Assembly: GCA_002869385.1 (NCBI GenBank)
Contig: PKTB01000004.1
Location: forward strand, 62,001 to 126,000
Length of the DNA: 64,000 nucleotides
Source: Marinilabiliales bacterium
GTDB lineage: Bacteria; Bacteroidota; Bacteroidia; Bacteroidales; ML635J-15
Direction of reading: 5' to 3'
Under the pieces are notes generated by a model, which saw only the letters and a list, made by a program, of their open reading frames with translations, had not been told where the DNA came from and ran no database searches. Positions 39,731 to 48,599 of the stretch are shown here, in pieces. The position numbers and the translations under genes were made by a program. How positions within the stretch are numbered: position 1 is the stretch's first letter; each line of letters starts with the position of its first letter.

Positions 39731-39790
39731 ATTAAGTGGATAAATTTGGATGCTTGCAACCACGGTTAAAAAAAATGCTAAAACTCGTCT
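39731..39790 (+). promoter_or_regulatory. SAM-II-like riboswitch in the metK leader
   Basis: The leader has the SAM-II pseudoknot layout. P1 pairs GTGG (39736-39739) with CCAC (39760-39763), and the loop ends in the conserved TTGCAA just before the 3' arm. An A-rich joining segment leads to TGCTAAAAC. The pseudoknot helix pairs TTTGG (39745-39749) in the loop with CTAAA (39778-39782). SAM-II is known from alphaproteobacteria and Bacteroidota, usually before methionine or SAM synthesis genes, and it normally hides the ribosome-binding region when SAM is bound. Its place directly before metK fits feedback control of SAM synthesis. Assigned by eye against the remembered consensus. Confidence 0.75.
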
Positions 39791-39841
39791 AGCCTACATC
39801 CTTCAAATCCAAAGTTTATTATTTAATTAAAATATTTTATA

Positions 39842-41104
39842 ATGAGTTATTATTTTACATCAGAATCAGTATCTGAATGACATCCAGACAAAGTTTCAGA
39901 TCAAATATCAGATGCTATTCTTGACGAATTTATGGCCTTTGACTCCAAGTCAAAAGTTGCTTGTGAAACACTTGTCACTACAGGTTTAGTAGTAGTTGCA
40001 GGCGAAGTAAAATCTACATCATATGTCGACGTGCAGGAAGTAGCGCGTAAGGTTGTTAATGAGATTGGATACACTAAAGGTGAATATCGTTTCGATGGAA
40101 ACTCATGCGGTGTATTATCTGCTATTCACGAACAATCACCTGACATTAATCAGGGTGTTGTTGAAGGAGAAGGTTTACATAAAGAGCAAGGTGCAGGTGA
40201 CCAAGTAATGATGTTTGGTTATGCATGTAAGGATACAGATGATTATATGCCTTTACCTTTAGACCTATCACACAGAATTCTTCAGGTACTAGCAGAAATT
40301 CGCAGAGAAGGGAAAGAAATGACATACCTTCGTCCTGATTCAAAATCTCAGGTTACTATCGAATATGATGATGACAATACTCCTGTTAGAATCGACACTA
40401 TCGTTGTTTCCACACAACATGATGATTTTAATGAGGATGAAAACGCCATGTTGGCAAAAATCAAAGAAGACGTACAAAACATCCTTATTACTAGAGTAAA
40501 AGCTGATTTACCAGAAAGAATCCAGATTCTATTCAAAGGAGATTACACATTACACGTTAATCCAACAGGAAAATTTGTTATTGGTGGTCCTCATGGTGAC
40601 ACTGGTCTTACTGGTCGTAAAATTATTGTCGACACATACGGTGGAAAAGGTGCTCATGGTGGTGGTGCATTTAGTGGTAAAGACCCTTCTAAAGTTGACA
40701 TATCTGCAGCATATGCATCTCGTCACATAGCAAAAAACCTTGTTGCTGCAGGTGTTGCTGATGAAATTCTTATTCAGCTTGCTTATGCAATTGGTGTAGC
40801 AGAACCTGTTGGTGTTTATGCTAACACATACGGAACAGCAAATGTCGATATAAATGACTCTCAGATTGCTGAGAAAATCAAAAAAATATTCGATCTTAAA
40901 CCTGCAGGTATTGAAAGCAGACTTAAACTTCGTAATCCAATTTACAAAGAAACTGCTTCTTACTGACACTTTGGTCGTACACCAAGAACTGTTTCTAAAC
41001 ATTTTGACTCTCCTTATCAAGGATCAAAAAACATTGAAGTTGAGTTGTTCACTTGGGAAAAATTAGACTATGTTGATATAGTAAAAAAAGAGTTTGGATT
41101 GTAA
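39842..41104 (+). CDS. metK: S-adenosylmethionine synthetase, interrupted by two in-frame TGA
   Basis: A 421-codon frame encodes full-length SAM synthetase, which makes SAM from methionine and ATP. TGA at 39878-39880 (codon 13) sits in [16 protein letters not shown], where Gly is invariant. TGA at 40964-40966 (codon 375) sits in TASY-HFGR, where Gly is also expected. Two further invariant residues are altered: GAGDQGMMFGYA reads [12 protein letters not shown] (residue 122, GTA) and KVDRSAAYA reads KVDISAAYA (residue 287, ATA). All four are explained by single G-to-T changes (GGA to TGA twice, GGA to GTA, AGA to ATA). The rest is highly conserved, including [20 protein letters not shown]. The true start is at 39842, not at the internal ATG at 39932. 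Confidence 0.94.
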
Positions 41105-41124
41105 CTTAACACTATAAAATTATT

Positions 41125-41167
41125 AACCTCCTGTTTATTAATACCATTTAAATAGGAGGTTTTTTTA
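41125..41167 (+). terminator. Intrinsic terminator after metK
   Basis: AACCTCCT (41125-41132) pairs with AGGAGGTT (41154-41161), followed by a T run. Confidence 0.8.
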
Positions 41168-41198
41168 TTTTTACTTATTTTCGTAAAAATTTCTCATA

Positions 41199-42413
41199 AT
41201 GGAAAAATACAGAAAATACATAGTCGGATTTGTTGGTTTAACATTACTGGTGTTATTTGTAGTTTATTTTACAAATATAATCGGTTGGATTTTAATCGCT
41301 GCTTTTGTTGCTGCACTAGGAAACCCTCTAATTGAATTAATCCGTAAAATACGAATTAAAAAAGTAGTTACCCCTAAATGGCTTGCAGCTTTACTAACAA
41401 TTATTACTATGTGGTTTCTCGTAGTTATGGCTTTTAGATTACTCGTTCCATTGGTAATTGATCAGGTTAGTGATTTTCAAGCAATTGATATAGAAACCGT
41501 TTCTGAAGGGTTAGAAAAACCTATAAATGATGTTGACCAGTTTATTCAAAAGACACCCGTTTTAAATCAACCAGAGTTTTCAACTGAAGATTTTGTTATT
41601 GAAAAAATAACTTCAATAGTAAATTTTGGTTCTGTTGGAACATTCGTAAATGACTTAGGCGGTACTGCTGCAAACTTATTTCTTTCACTTTTCTCTATAA
41701 CATTTATAAGTTTCTTTTTCCTTAAAGACAAACACCTTTTTGATAAAGGAGTACTTATGATTGTCCCAAATAAATATGAAGAAAAAACAAAAAAAGTACT
41801 AAAATCTGTTAGAAACCTCATTGCAAGATATTTATTAGGTGTGATTCTAGAAACATTATTTATGATGACCCTATTTACGATAGGCTTATATTTAATTGGC
41901 GTTGACTTTCACCTTGCTTTGCTTGTAGGTATGATTGGTGGGGTCTTAAATATTATTCCATACATTGGTCCATGGATTGGAGCTGCAATAGGGATAATTC
42001 TAATAACAACCGCAAACATAAGTCTTGATTTTAATACAGAAATAATTCCTCTTATTTTAAAAATAATTGGTGTTGTAATTGTGGCTCAGTTAACTGATAA
42101 CATATTATTTCAACCGCTTATATACTCAAAGAGCGTAAAAGCTCATCCGCTTGAGATTTTTATTGTGATAATAATTGCTGGAAGTCTTTACGGTGTTTTA
42201 GGCATGATGCTAGCTATTCCGGGTTATACCGTCTTAAGAGTTATCGCTCGTGAATTCTTTGATGAATATAAGTTTGTACACTACTTAACACACAATATGG
42301 ATACTGTTGATAAACCAAGAATTCACTTGAAACATAATAAAAAGAATGCTCACGCAGAGGAGAAAGAAGAGCATATTAAAACTGACAAAAACAAGGAAAA
42401 TGAAGATATATAA
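41199..42413 (+). CDS. AI-2E family (PerM-type) membrane transporter
   Basis: The 404-residue protein has about eight membrane helices and the AI-2E/PerM pattern: two N-terminal helices, a soluble insert (about 85-150), then GGVLNIIPYIGPWIGA and a final LAIPGYTVLRVIAREF. Family members export small molecules or ions, and the substrate here is unknown. The C-terminal tail (about 365-404) is highly charged with Lys and Glu. The last 14 bases overlap lysC, so the two genes are probably co-transcribed. Confidence 0.87.
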   Translation: MEKYRKYIVGFVGLTLLVLFVVYFTNIIGWILIAAFVAALGNPLIELIRKIRIKKVVTPKWLAALLTIITMWFLVVMAFRLLVPLVIDQVSDFQAIDIETVSEGLEKPINDVDQFIQKTPVLNQPEFSTEDFVIEKITSIVNFGSVGTFVNDLGGTAANLFLSLFSITFISFFFLKDKHLFDKGVLMIVPNKYEEKTKKVLKSVRNLIARYLLGVILETLFMMTLFTIGLYLIGVDFHLALLVGMIGGVLNIIPYIGPWIGAAIGIILITTANISLDFNTEIIPLILKIIGVVIVAQLTDNILFQPLIYSKSVKAHPLEIFIVIIIAGSLYGVLGMMLAIPGYTVLRVIAREFFDEYKFVHYLTHNMDTVDKPRIHLKHNKKNAHAEEKEEHIKTDKNKENEDI

Positions 42414-43644
42414 ATTCGGTGGGGCTTCAATAAAAACTCCTGAAGCTCTAAAAAATATCTTAAATATTGTTTCAAATGAGACGAGTCTGGTTATTGTAGT
42501 ATCAGCTATTGACAAAACCACAAACCACCTTGAAGCTCTTGTTAATTCTTGTATTGCTTGTGATGAAAATACAGAAAATACTCTACAAAAAATTAAAGAT
42601 TTTCATCTTCACTTTGCTAAAGATGCCCTTCAAAATAATTTCCATTTAATTGAAGAATCATTTAACGCAATTTTTAACAGTTTAAAGAACTTAATTAACA
42701 AAACCAGAAAATCATCATATGACATCTTGTATGATAAGGTTGTATCTCATGGTGAGCTTTTAAGCTCTTTAATTCTATCTGCATATTTGTATGCAAATAA
42801 TGTCAACAACAACTTAATTGATATTAGAGATGTTATTGTTACTGACTCAAATTATCGTGATGCCAAAATACTTTGGAAAGAGTCTTCACAACCAGTAAAA
42901 GAGGTTTTCAATGGTAATAGTATTTTTGTTACACAAGGTTTTATCGGAAGAAATAAAAAGGGTTTAAACACAACTCTTGGCAGAGAAGGTTCAGACTATA
43001 CTGCTTCTGCTCTCGCATTTTTATTGGATGCAAAAGATGTAACAATTTGGAAAGATGTACCGGGAATAATGAATGCAGATCCTAATTGGTGTTCATTTGC
43101 TGAGAAAATAGAATATTTATCATTTAGAGAAGCAATAGAGCTTGCGTTTTATGGTGCTAAAATAATACACCCCAAGACAATTAAACCAATCGAAAATAAA
43201 AACATCCCACTTTATGTAAAACCTTTTAACGCACCAAAAGAAAAAGGCACCACAATTACTAAGCTTGATTATTCCTTAGATTTAATGCCGGTATATATAC
43301 TTAAGGAAAACCAAACCTTACTTTCTGTTTCCCCAAAGGATTTTTCTTTTTTTGTAGAAGAAAACATAAGCAAACTTTTTGCTCTGTTTACAAAATATAG
43401 AATTAAAGTAAACATTACACAGAACTCTGCTATCAGTTTCTCTGCATCAATTGACGGAAACAACAGAAATTTCGGAGATTTAGTTAAAGATTTAAAAAAG
43501 GAGTATATTGTTAGATACAATACAGGTCTTGATTTTGTAACAATTCGTTACTATAATAATGATTCGATTAAAAAGATGACAGAAGATAGAAAAATTCTAC
43601 TTGAGCAAAGAAGTAGAAAAACAGCCAGATTTGTATTATCCTAA
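42400..43644 (+). CDS. lysC: Aspartate kinase (monofunctional)
   Basis: Starting at ATG 42400, the 414-residue protein begins MKIYKFGGASIKTPEALKN, the normal aspartate kinase N-terminus. It continues with GLNTTLGREGSDYTA and WKDVPGIMNADP, then a C-terminal regulatory region resembling ACT domains. It phosphorylates aspartate, the first step to lysine, threonine and methionine. An earlier in-frame start at 42346 would add an unconserved basic stretch and is rejected. The gene overlaps the transporter gene by 14 bases and its stop overlaps the convergent upp stop. Confidence 0.9.
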   Translation: MKIYKFGGASIKTPEALKNILNIVSNETSLVIVVSAIDKTTNHLEALVNSCIACDENTENTLQKIKDFHLHFAKDALQNNFHLIEESFNAIFNSLKNLINKTRKSSYDILYDKVVSHGELLSSLILSAYLYANNVNNNLIDIRDVIVTDSNYRDAKILWKESSQPVKEVFNGNSIFVTQGFIGRNKKGLNTTLGREGSDYTASALAFLLDAKDVTIWKDVPGIMNADPNWCSFAEKIEYLSFREAIELAFYGAKIIHPKTIKPIENKNIPLYVKPFNAPKEKGTTITKLDYSLDLMPVYILKENQTLLSVSPKDFSFFVEENISKLFALFTKYRIKVNITQNSAISFSASIDGNNRNFGDLVKDLKKEYIVRYNTGLDFVTIRYYNNDSIKKMTEDRKILLEQRSRKTARFVLS

Positions 43645-44300
43645 TTATCTGATTTTCTTCCGTAAGCTAGGTCTCCTGCATCGCCCAAACCCGGAACAAT
43701 ATATGATTTTACTGTAAGTTCATCATCAATTGCACCAGCCCAAACACTAATATCACTTTCAGGCAATACTCGTTCGATATAATCCAAGCCTTCTTTACTA
43801 GCTATTACAGTTGCGATATGTACATGTTTTTGCTTACCATAATTTAGTAGTGCTTTATAGGCCATCTCGATACTCCCTCCACTTGCTAGCATTGGATCGT
43901 TAATTATAACTATTCTATCCTCAACCGGAGGTGAACTTATATAATCTATCTTTATTTCAAAATCTCCACTTTTATCGTACTTTCTGTATCCTGCAATAAA
44001 GGCACTTTCTGCATGATCAAAGAAATTTATAAATCCCTGATGAAAAGGTAAACCTGCTCTTAAAACAGTAGCAATTACCGGCTGTTCTTGTAATGTGGGG
44101 ACATTGGCAATACCTAGTGGTGTTGTAATATCCTCATCAGTAAAAGGAAACATTTTGCTCATTTCATAAGCAATAATCTCGCCAGTTCTCGCAAGATTAT
44201 TTCTAAACCTCGCTCTGTCTAGTTGAATTTCATGATCACGAATTTCTGAGAGAAATTGGTCAAGTAGTGTCCCTTTACCTCCTAAATTATAGATTTTCAT
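43641..44300 (-). CDS. upp: Uracil phosphoribosyltransferase
   Basis: The 219-residue protein has LRAGLPFHQG near the active site, a PRPP-binding loop in INDPMLASGGS, and the C-terminal WAGAIDDELTVKSYIVPGLGDAGDLAYG, diagnostic for UPRTase. It salvages uracil to UMP. The start at 44300 (MKIYNLGGK) is preferred over 44339, which adds an unconserved basic extension. It converges on lysC with a 4-base overlap of coding ends. Confidence 0.92.
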   Translation of the reverse strand: MKIYNLGGKGTLLDQFLSEIRDHEIQLDRARFRNNLARTGEIIAYEMSKMFPFTDEDITTPLGIANVPTLQEQPVIATVLRAGLPFHQGFINFFDHAESAFIAGYRKYDKSGDFEIKIDYISSPPVEDRIVIINDPMLASGGSIEMAYKALLNYGKQKHVHIATVIASKEGLDYIERVLPESDISVWAGAIDDELTVKSYIVPGLGDAGDLAYGRKSDN

Positions 44301-44443
44301 CTTACAATTTTTAAATGCTTTTGCTAAAAATTTAAACAAACAGCGATTACTAATTATATCGAAAACTTATCAAACCCACACATTCTGTACAAAACGTAAT
44401 ATTAACAATTTTTATTCAGAATAACGAAATTTAAGCGTTTTTT

Positions 44444-45625
44444 TTAGATTGTATTATAAGGATATCTTTCAAAGTGAATATTGCGTGTCATATTAAAGAG
44501 GGTTTCTCTAAATTCATCAACATTCTCTTTGTTTTTAGCAGAAATAAAAACACTATGAAAAGTTTTTTTTGCAAAATAAGCTTGCTTTAGATCTTCCAGC
44601 GAATAGTTTTCTCTTGTTTTAGGCGTCAGATCGTCCTCATCTTTAGGAACAAAGCTAAATTGATCAATCTTATTAAAAACAACCAATACTGGTTTATCGG
44701 CAACATTTAGTTCCTTTAGAGTCTCGTTTACTACTTCCATATGCTCATCAAACGAGGGATGTGACACATCTACAACATGAACGATTAAATCAGATTCTCG
44801 GGTTTCGTCGAGAGTAGACTTAAAACTTTCTATTAATTTATGAGGTAATTTACGAATAAAACCTACTGTGTAACTCATTAAAAATGGCAAATTATTAATT
44901 ACAACTTTTCTAACAGTGGTGTCTAGTGTGGCAAATAGCTTATCTTCGGCAAGAACCTCCGATTTGCTTAACATATTCATTATGGTTGATTTACCTACAT
45001 TTGTGTATCCAACAAGTGCTACTCGAACCATTGCTCCACGATTTTTACGTTGCTGGTACATTTGCTTGTCTATCTTTACAAGCTCTTTTTTTAGTTTTGA
45101 AATTTTATCCAGTATTATTCTACGGTATGTTTCAATCTGAGCCTCCCCGGGACCACGCATACCAATACCACCTCTTTGTCGCTCAAGGTGAGTCCACATT
45201 CTGGTTAGTCGAGGTAATATATACTGATACTGTGCTAATTCAACCTGAGTTTTAGCATGAGCTGTTCTCGCTCGTTGAGCAAAAATATCTAGAATAAGAT
45301 TCGTGCGATCAAGAACCTTAACTTTTAAAAAATTCTCTATATTTCTCAATTGAGTAGGTGAAAGCTCATCATCAAAAATTACTAATCCAATTTCATTCTC
45401 AATTATATAATTGTTTACTTCATCCAGTTTTCCTCTTCCAACATATGATCGAGGATTTGGATTAGTAACACTCTGTGTGAACCTTTTCTGTGGATTTACT
45501 CCAGCCGTTTTAGCTAAAAAGTCAAGTTCGTCCAGATACTCGTTAACTTGTTCCTTGGTTTGATCCTGATTAACTACTCCGACAAGAACTGCTTTTTCAA
45601 TATCTATTTTTTTCTCACTTCCCAT
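44444..45625 (-). CDS. hflX: Ribosome-associated GTPase HflX
   Basis: The 393-residue protein has the HflX N-terminal domain (NPRSYVGRGKLDE, then RQRGGIGMRGPGE) and a GTPase domain with P-loop GYTNVGKST (near residue 205). HflX rescues stalled ribosomes. The G3 motif, normally DTVGF, reads YTVGF: Tyr at residue 252 (TAC, 44870-44872) replaces the magnesium-coordinating Asp. GAC to TAC is again G-to-T. G4 is present (NKID). The start MGSEKK at 45625 is chosen because an upstream start at 45652 would lie inside the terminator of the preceding gene. Confidence 0.92.
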   Translation of the reverse strand: MGSEKKIDIEKAVLVGVVNQDQTKEQVNEYLDELDFLAKTAGVNPQKRFTQSVTNPNPRSYVGRGKLDEVNNYIIENEIGLVIFDDELSPTQLRNIENFLKVKVLDRTNLILDIFAQRARTAHAKTQVELAQYQYILPRLTRMWTHLERQRGGIGMRGPGEAQIETYRRIILDKISKLKKELVKIDKQMYQQRKNRGAMVRVALVGYTNVGKSTIMNMLSKSEVLAEDKLFATLDTTVRKVVINNLPFLMSYTVGFIRKLPHKLIESFKSTLDETRESDLIVHVVDVSHPSFDEHMEVVNETLKELNVADKPVLVVFNKIDQFSFVPKDEDDLTPKTRENYSLEDLKQAYFAKKTFHSVFISAKNKENVDEFRETLFNMTRNIHFERYPYNTI

Positions 45626-45633
45626 TTTTACTA

Positions 45634-45668
45634 TAAAAAAGACCCTGCCCAAAAAGGCAGGGTCTGAT
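45634..45668 (-). terminator. Intrinsic terminator between TonB paralogue 1 and hflX
   Basis: A 9-bp GC-rich stem (GACCCTGCC with GGCAGGGTC) surrounds a short loop and is followed on the minus strand by a T6 tract. Confidence 0.88.
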
Positions 45669-45687
45669 ATTTTTAACTATCTATCTT

Positions 45688-46383
45688 TTAGTATAATTTA
45701 AAATTGATAGGTACAACAAATGTAACAGGAACAGCTTTCCCTCTTTGTTTTCCAGGAGACCAGTTTGGAAGCATTGCTACAACTCTTTTTGCTTCAGCAT
45801 CAAGATATGGGTCAACACCTTTAGCAACAGATACTCTTGTTACACGACCGGTTTTGTCAATTACAAACTGAATAAATACTCTACCTTGAATACCATTTTC
45901 CTTAGCTATCTCAGGGTATTTTGTATTATCAGCAATAAATTTCATTAAAGCTGCATCACCACCAGGAAATACTGGTTTATCCTCAACAACAGCAAATGCA
46001 ATTGGTTCAACCTCTTCTTCTACTTCAACAAAATCTGTTGTAATAATGTTTGTGTTTGTACTTGTGTTTTCATCAGCCTCTGAGTCAATATCAATATCAT
46101 CAACCTCAACATCATCTTCCACAACAACAAGTTCTTCAATTACTTGCTCAGGTTCTTCCTCTATAATTTCTTCTTCTGGTGGTGGTTCTTCCTCAAAAGT
46201 GTTTTCAATTTCCTCTTCAAATACCTCTTCCATATCAAGGTCTCCAAGATTATTTTGATTAACTTCTTCGGTTGTCCATTCAAATGCAACCAGACATATT
46301 GCAAGAGCAACAACCAAACCTATTTCAAGAAAAATCATCTTTTTCTTTTCAAGATCTGCCTTTGGTGATTTCTTAATTTGCAT
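45688..46383 (-). CDS. tonB: TonB-family energy transducer, paralogue 1 (acidic linker)
   Basis: The 231-residue protein has a short basic N-terminus (KKSPKADLEKKK), one membrane helix (about 17-36), a periplasmic linker that is extremely Glu-rich with one Pro cluster (EEEPPPEEE), and a C-terminal TonB domain (about 145-231: KPVFPGGDAALMKFI, YPEIAKENGIQGRV, VPINFKLY). It should couple the inner-membrane proton force to TonB receptors. Unlike classical TonB, the linker is acidic rather than Pro/Lys-rich. Two close paralogues lie at 47731-48420 and 48600-49283. Confidence 0.88.
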   Translation of the reverse strand: MQIKKSPKADLEKKKMIFLEIGLVVALAICLVAFEWTTEEVNQNNLGDLDMEEVFEEEIENTFEEEPPPEEEIIEEEPEQVIEELVVVEDDVEVDDIDIDSEADENTSTNTNIITTDFVEVEEEVEPIAFAVVEDKPVFPGGDAALMKFIADNTKYPEIAKENGIQGRVFIQFVIDKTGRVTRVSVAKGVDPYLDAEAKRVVAMLPNWSPGKQRGKAVPVTFVVPINFKLY

Positions 46384-46645
46384 CTTTTTAAAATTTTAAA
46401 GTTCGTAAAACTAATAATTTTCTAAATCCTAGCCAAAATTTAGCAAAGAATTTTCGTGTATTTGATACAAACACATACAGTATTCCATAAAAAATACAAA
46501 GTTTTTTTGTTTTTTTTATAACGTTGATTAAAAATAAAAATTGTTTAGTCAACTATTATGTGCATTTTTTAAGTTAAATCAATGCTAAAACAAAGCTTTT
46601 CGTATGAAATTTAAACTTTCCTCACTTCTTTATTGTCCATTCTAC

Positions 46646-46653
46646 TATTTTTG
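46646..46653 (+). promoter_or_regulatory. -7 promoter element for the EamA transporter
   Basis: TATTTTTG ends 18 bases before the ATG at 46672. The preceding 46384-46645 stretch shows no gene. Confidence 0.5.
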
Positions 46654-46671
46654 CTTTTGTAAAATATAAAA

Positions 46672-47589
46672 ATGGGAAATTACACAGGTGAAATATTTGC
46701 TGTTGCAACCTCTTTTATGTGGACAGTTAGTGCAATGGCATTTGAGTCAGGAGGTAAAAAGATAGGTTCTTTACCCCTAAATTTTATTCGCTTAATTTTT
46801 GCCCTAATATTTATTACGATATATTCATATTTTACCAGAGGTTTGGCATTTGCCAGTGATGCAGATTTAAACACCTGGCTATGGCTTATTCTATCGGGTA
46901 TTGTTGGCTTAGTAATAGGAGATTTAATGCTTTTTAGGGCTTATGTGCTTGTTGGTGCACGAGTATCTATGCTAATAATGTCGCTGGTGCCTCCTATTAC
47001 TGCATTTTTAGGTTGGCTAATTTTAGGTGAAACTTTAAAATTTATTCAGCTTATTGCGATGCTAATCACAATGATCGGTATTGCCATCGTTTTACTTACT
47101 AAAAAGTCGACAGAGAATAAAGATCAGATTAAAACTTCCAGAAAAAAGCTTTCTACATCTGTTGTTGGTCTTTTGTTAGCAATTGGTGGTGCATTTGGCC
47201 AGGCTGGAGGCTTGGTTTTAAGTAAAAAGGGAATGGGGAATTACGATGCTTTTGCTTCAACACAAATTAGAATAATTGCGGCAATGTTTGTATTTGCTAT
47301 TATTCTCACATTCGCAAAACTTTGGAAGAAAACCTTTAATGGTGCAAAAAATGTCCCAGCCATGAAGAGAGTTGCTTTAGGTTCTATTGCCGGTCCTTTT
47401 TTAGGGGTATCTTTCAGCTTATTAGCTGTACAATATATTGAAACAGGTATCGCAGCAACTTTATCTTCTCTGGCACCTGTAGTTATTATTTTGCCTTCAA
47501 TGTTAATATTCAAAGAAAAAATTAAAATTCAAGAAGTTATCGGGGCGTTTATATCTGTAATTGGTGTTGCTCTCTTCTTCCTTTATTAA
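46672..47589 (+). CDS. EamA/DMT-family transporter
   Basis: The 305-residue protein has about ten membrane helices in two EamA repeats (about 1-145 and 160-305), each ending in a helix followed by a short basic loop. The typical Pro/Gly helix breaks are present (VPPITAFLGWLILGE in repeat 1, SSLAPVVIILPSMLIFKE in repeat 2). Such proteins export or import small metabolites, and the substrate cannot be inferred. It is transcribed opposite to and between TonB paralogues, with no clear functional link to them. Confidence 0.87.
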   Translation: MGNYTGEIFAVATSFMWTVSAMAFESGGKKIGSLPLNFIRLIFALIFITIYSYFTRGLAFASDADLNTWLWLILSGIVGLVIGDLMLFRAYVLVGARVSMLIMSLVPPITAFLGWLILGETLKFIQLIAMLITMIGIAIVLLTKKSTENKDQIKTSRKKLSTSVVGLLLAIGGAFGQAGGLVLSKKGMGNYDAFASTQIRIIAAMFVFAIILTFAKLWKKTFNGAKNVPAMKRVALGSIAGPFLGVSFSLLAVQYIETGIAATLSSLAPVVIILPSMLIFKEKIKIQEVIGAFISVIGVALFFLY

Positions 47590-47699
47590 TTTTCACCCGT
47601 TGTGCGTTTAGGACTAATAAATGTTTTTGTCATGATTTTTAGCTTCGAGAGCCTCTGCTAACTATAAATTACGCCAAAAACTAATTATTTTATTTTTAT

Positions 47700-47723
47700 A
47701 AAAAAAGCCGACATACGCCGGCT
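47700..47723 (-). terminator. Intrinsic terminator for TonB paralogue 2
   Basis: AGCCG (47706-47710) pairs with CGGCT (47719-47723). The minus strand then has a T6 tract. Confidence 0.72.
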
Positions 47724-47730
47724 TATAAGT

Positions 47731-48420
47731 TTATTTCAAAACAAAATTTATTGGTAATATAAAAATTACAGGTACAGGTTTATCTCTTTGCATACCCGGT
47801 GACCAGTCAGGAATAAGAGAAACAACTCTTAATGCTTCTGCATCAAGATATGGGTCAACACCTTTAATAATTGAAGGATTTGTAACTTTTCCCTTTTCAT
47901 CGATAATAAACTGAACGTAAACCTTTCCATCTATATTTGCCTCTTTAGGAATCTCCGGATACTTTGTATTATCAACAACAAATCTTAATAATGCTGCATC
48001 TCCACCCGGAAATTGAGGTTTTGTTTTAACATCTACCCAATTTACAGGCTCTGTTTTCTCATCAGGAACATCAGGACCATCACTAATAATAATTATTGGA
48101 GGATTACGATCTTTTAATTCACTATTCCAGTCAATCTTTTTTACATCCTTTTTGTTATCCACGACCTTAAGTTCTAAAACAACAGGCTCCGGTTCTTTGA
48201 TCTCCGGTTTTGGTGGAGGAGGCGGTGTTTCTCTGGTAATAATCATTTCCTCAACTATCTCTTCACTATTGGTTAGATTACCAAGAGTTTGAGTTTCCAC
48301 TTCTCTGCTTGGCCATTCAAATGCTGCCAAACAAATCCCCAGAGCCAGTATTAGCCCGATTTCAAGAAATAAGCCCCTTTTCTTTTCAAGGTCTGCTTTT
48401 GGTGTTTTCTTTGCTTTCAT
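47731..48420 (-). CDS. tonB: TonB-family energy transducer, paralogue 2 (Pro/Lys linker)
   Basis: The 229-residue protein has the same N-terminus as its neighbours (KTPKADLEKKRGLFLEIG) and one membrane helix. Its linker contains PPPPPKPEIKEPEP. The TonB C-terminal domain spans about 143-229 (KPQFPGGDAALLRFV, YPEIPKEANIDGKV, ILPINFVLK). It is nearest to paralogue 1 in the C-terminal domain but has a quite different linker. It has its own terminator and a 179-base upstream gap, so it is probably a separate transcription unit. Confidence 0.88.
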   Translation of the reverse strand: MKAKKTPKADLEKKRGLFLEIGLILALGICLAAFEWPSREVETQTLGNLTNSEEIVEEMIITRETPPPPPKPEIKEPEPVVLELKVVDNKKDVKKIDWNSELKDRNPPIIIISDGPDVPDEKTEPVNWVDVKTKPQFPGGDAALLRFVVDNTKYPEIPKEANIDGKVYVQFIIDEKGKVTNPSIIKGVDPYLDAEALRVVSLIPDWSPGMQRDKPVPVIFILPINFVLK

Positions 48421-48554
48421 GTCATTAATTTTTAAGTAAATAAATTACCGGCATGTCCGGTTTTGAAGTGTAATTGTCTATTCATATTATTTAGATTAAA
48501 TCTCTATGCTAATTCCATAAAAAGATTCTTTGTTTTTTCAAAAAAGTAAAATAC

Positions 48555-48586
48555 AAGGTGTGTAGAACATAAGCCCTACACACCTT
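48555..48586 (-). terminator. Probable terminator for TonB paralogue 3
   Basis: An 11-bp stem (AAGGTGTGTAG at 48555-48565 with CTACACACCTT at 48576-48586) lies 13 bases after the stop. The T tract is weak. Confidence 0.55.
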
Positions 48587-48599
48587 TTCACTTATATGT

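Noticed and set aside
39878..39880. Selenocysteine insertion at TGA codons in metK, ileS or PGK
   Set aside because: The sites are conserved Gly positions, not Cys or redox sites, and no SECIS-like hairpin is evident just downstream.
45626..45652. Longer HflX start
   Set aside because: The upstream start lies within the terminator stem of the preceding gene.
46046..46368. Ser-rich or Phe-rich open frames on the plus strand opposite TonB paralogue 1
   Set aside because: They are antisense shadows of the Glu-rich linker of the TonB gene.
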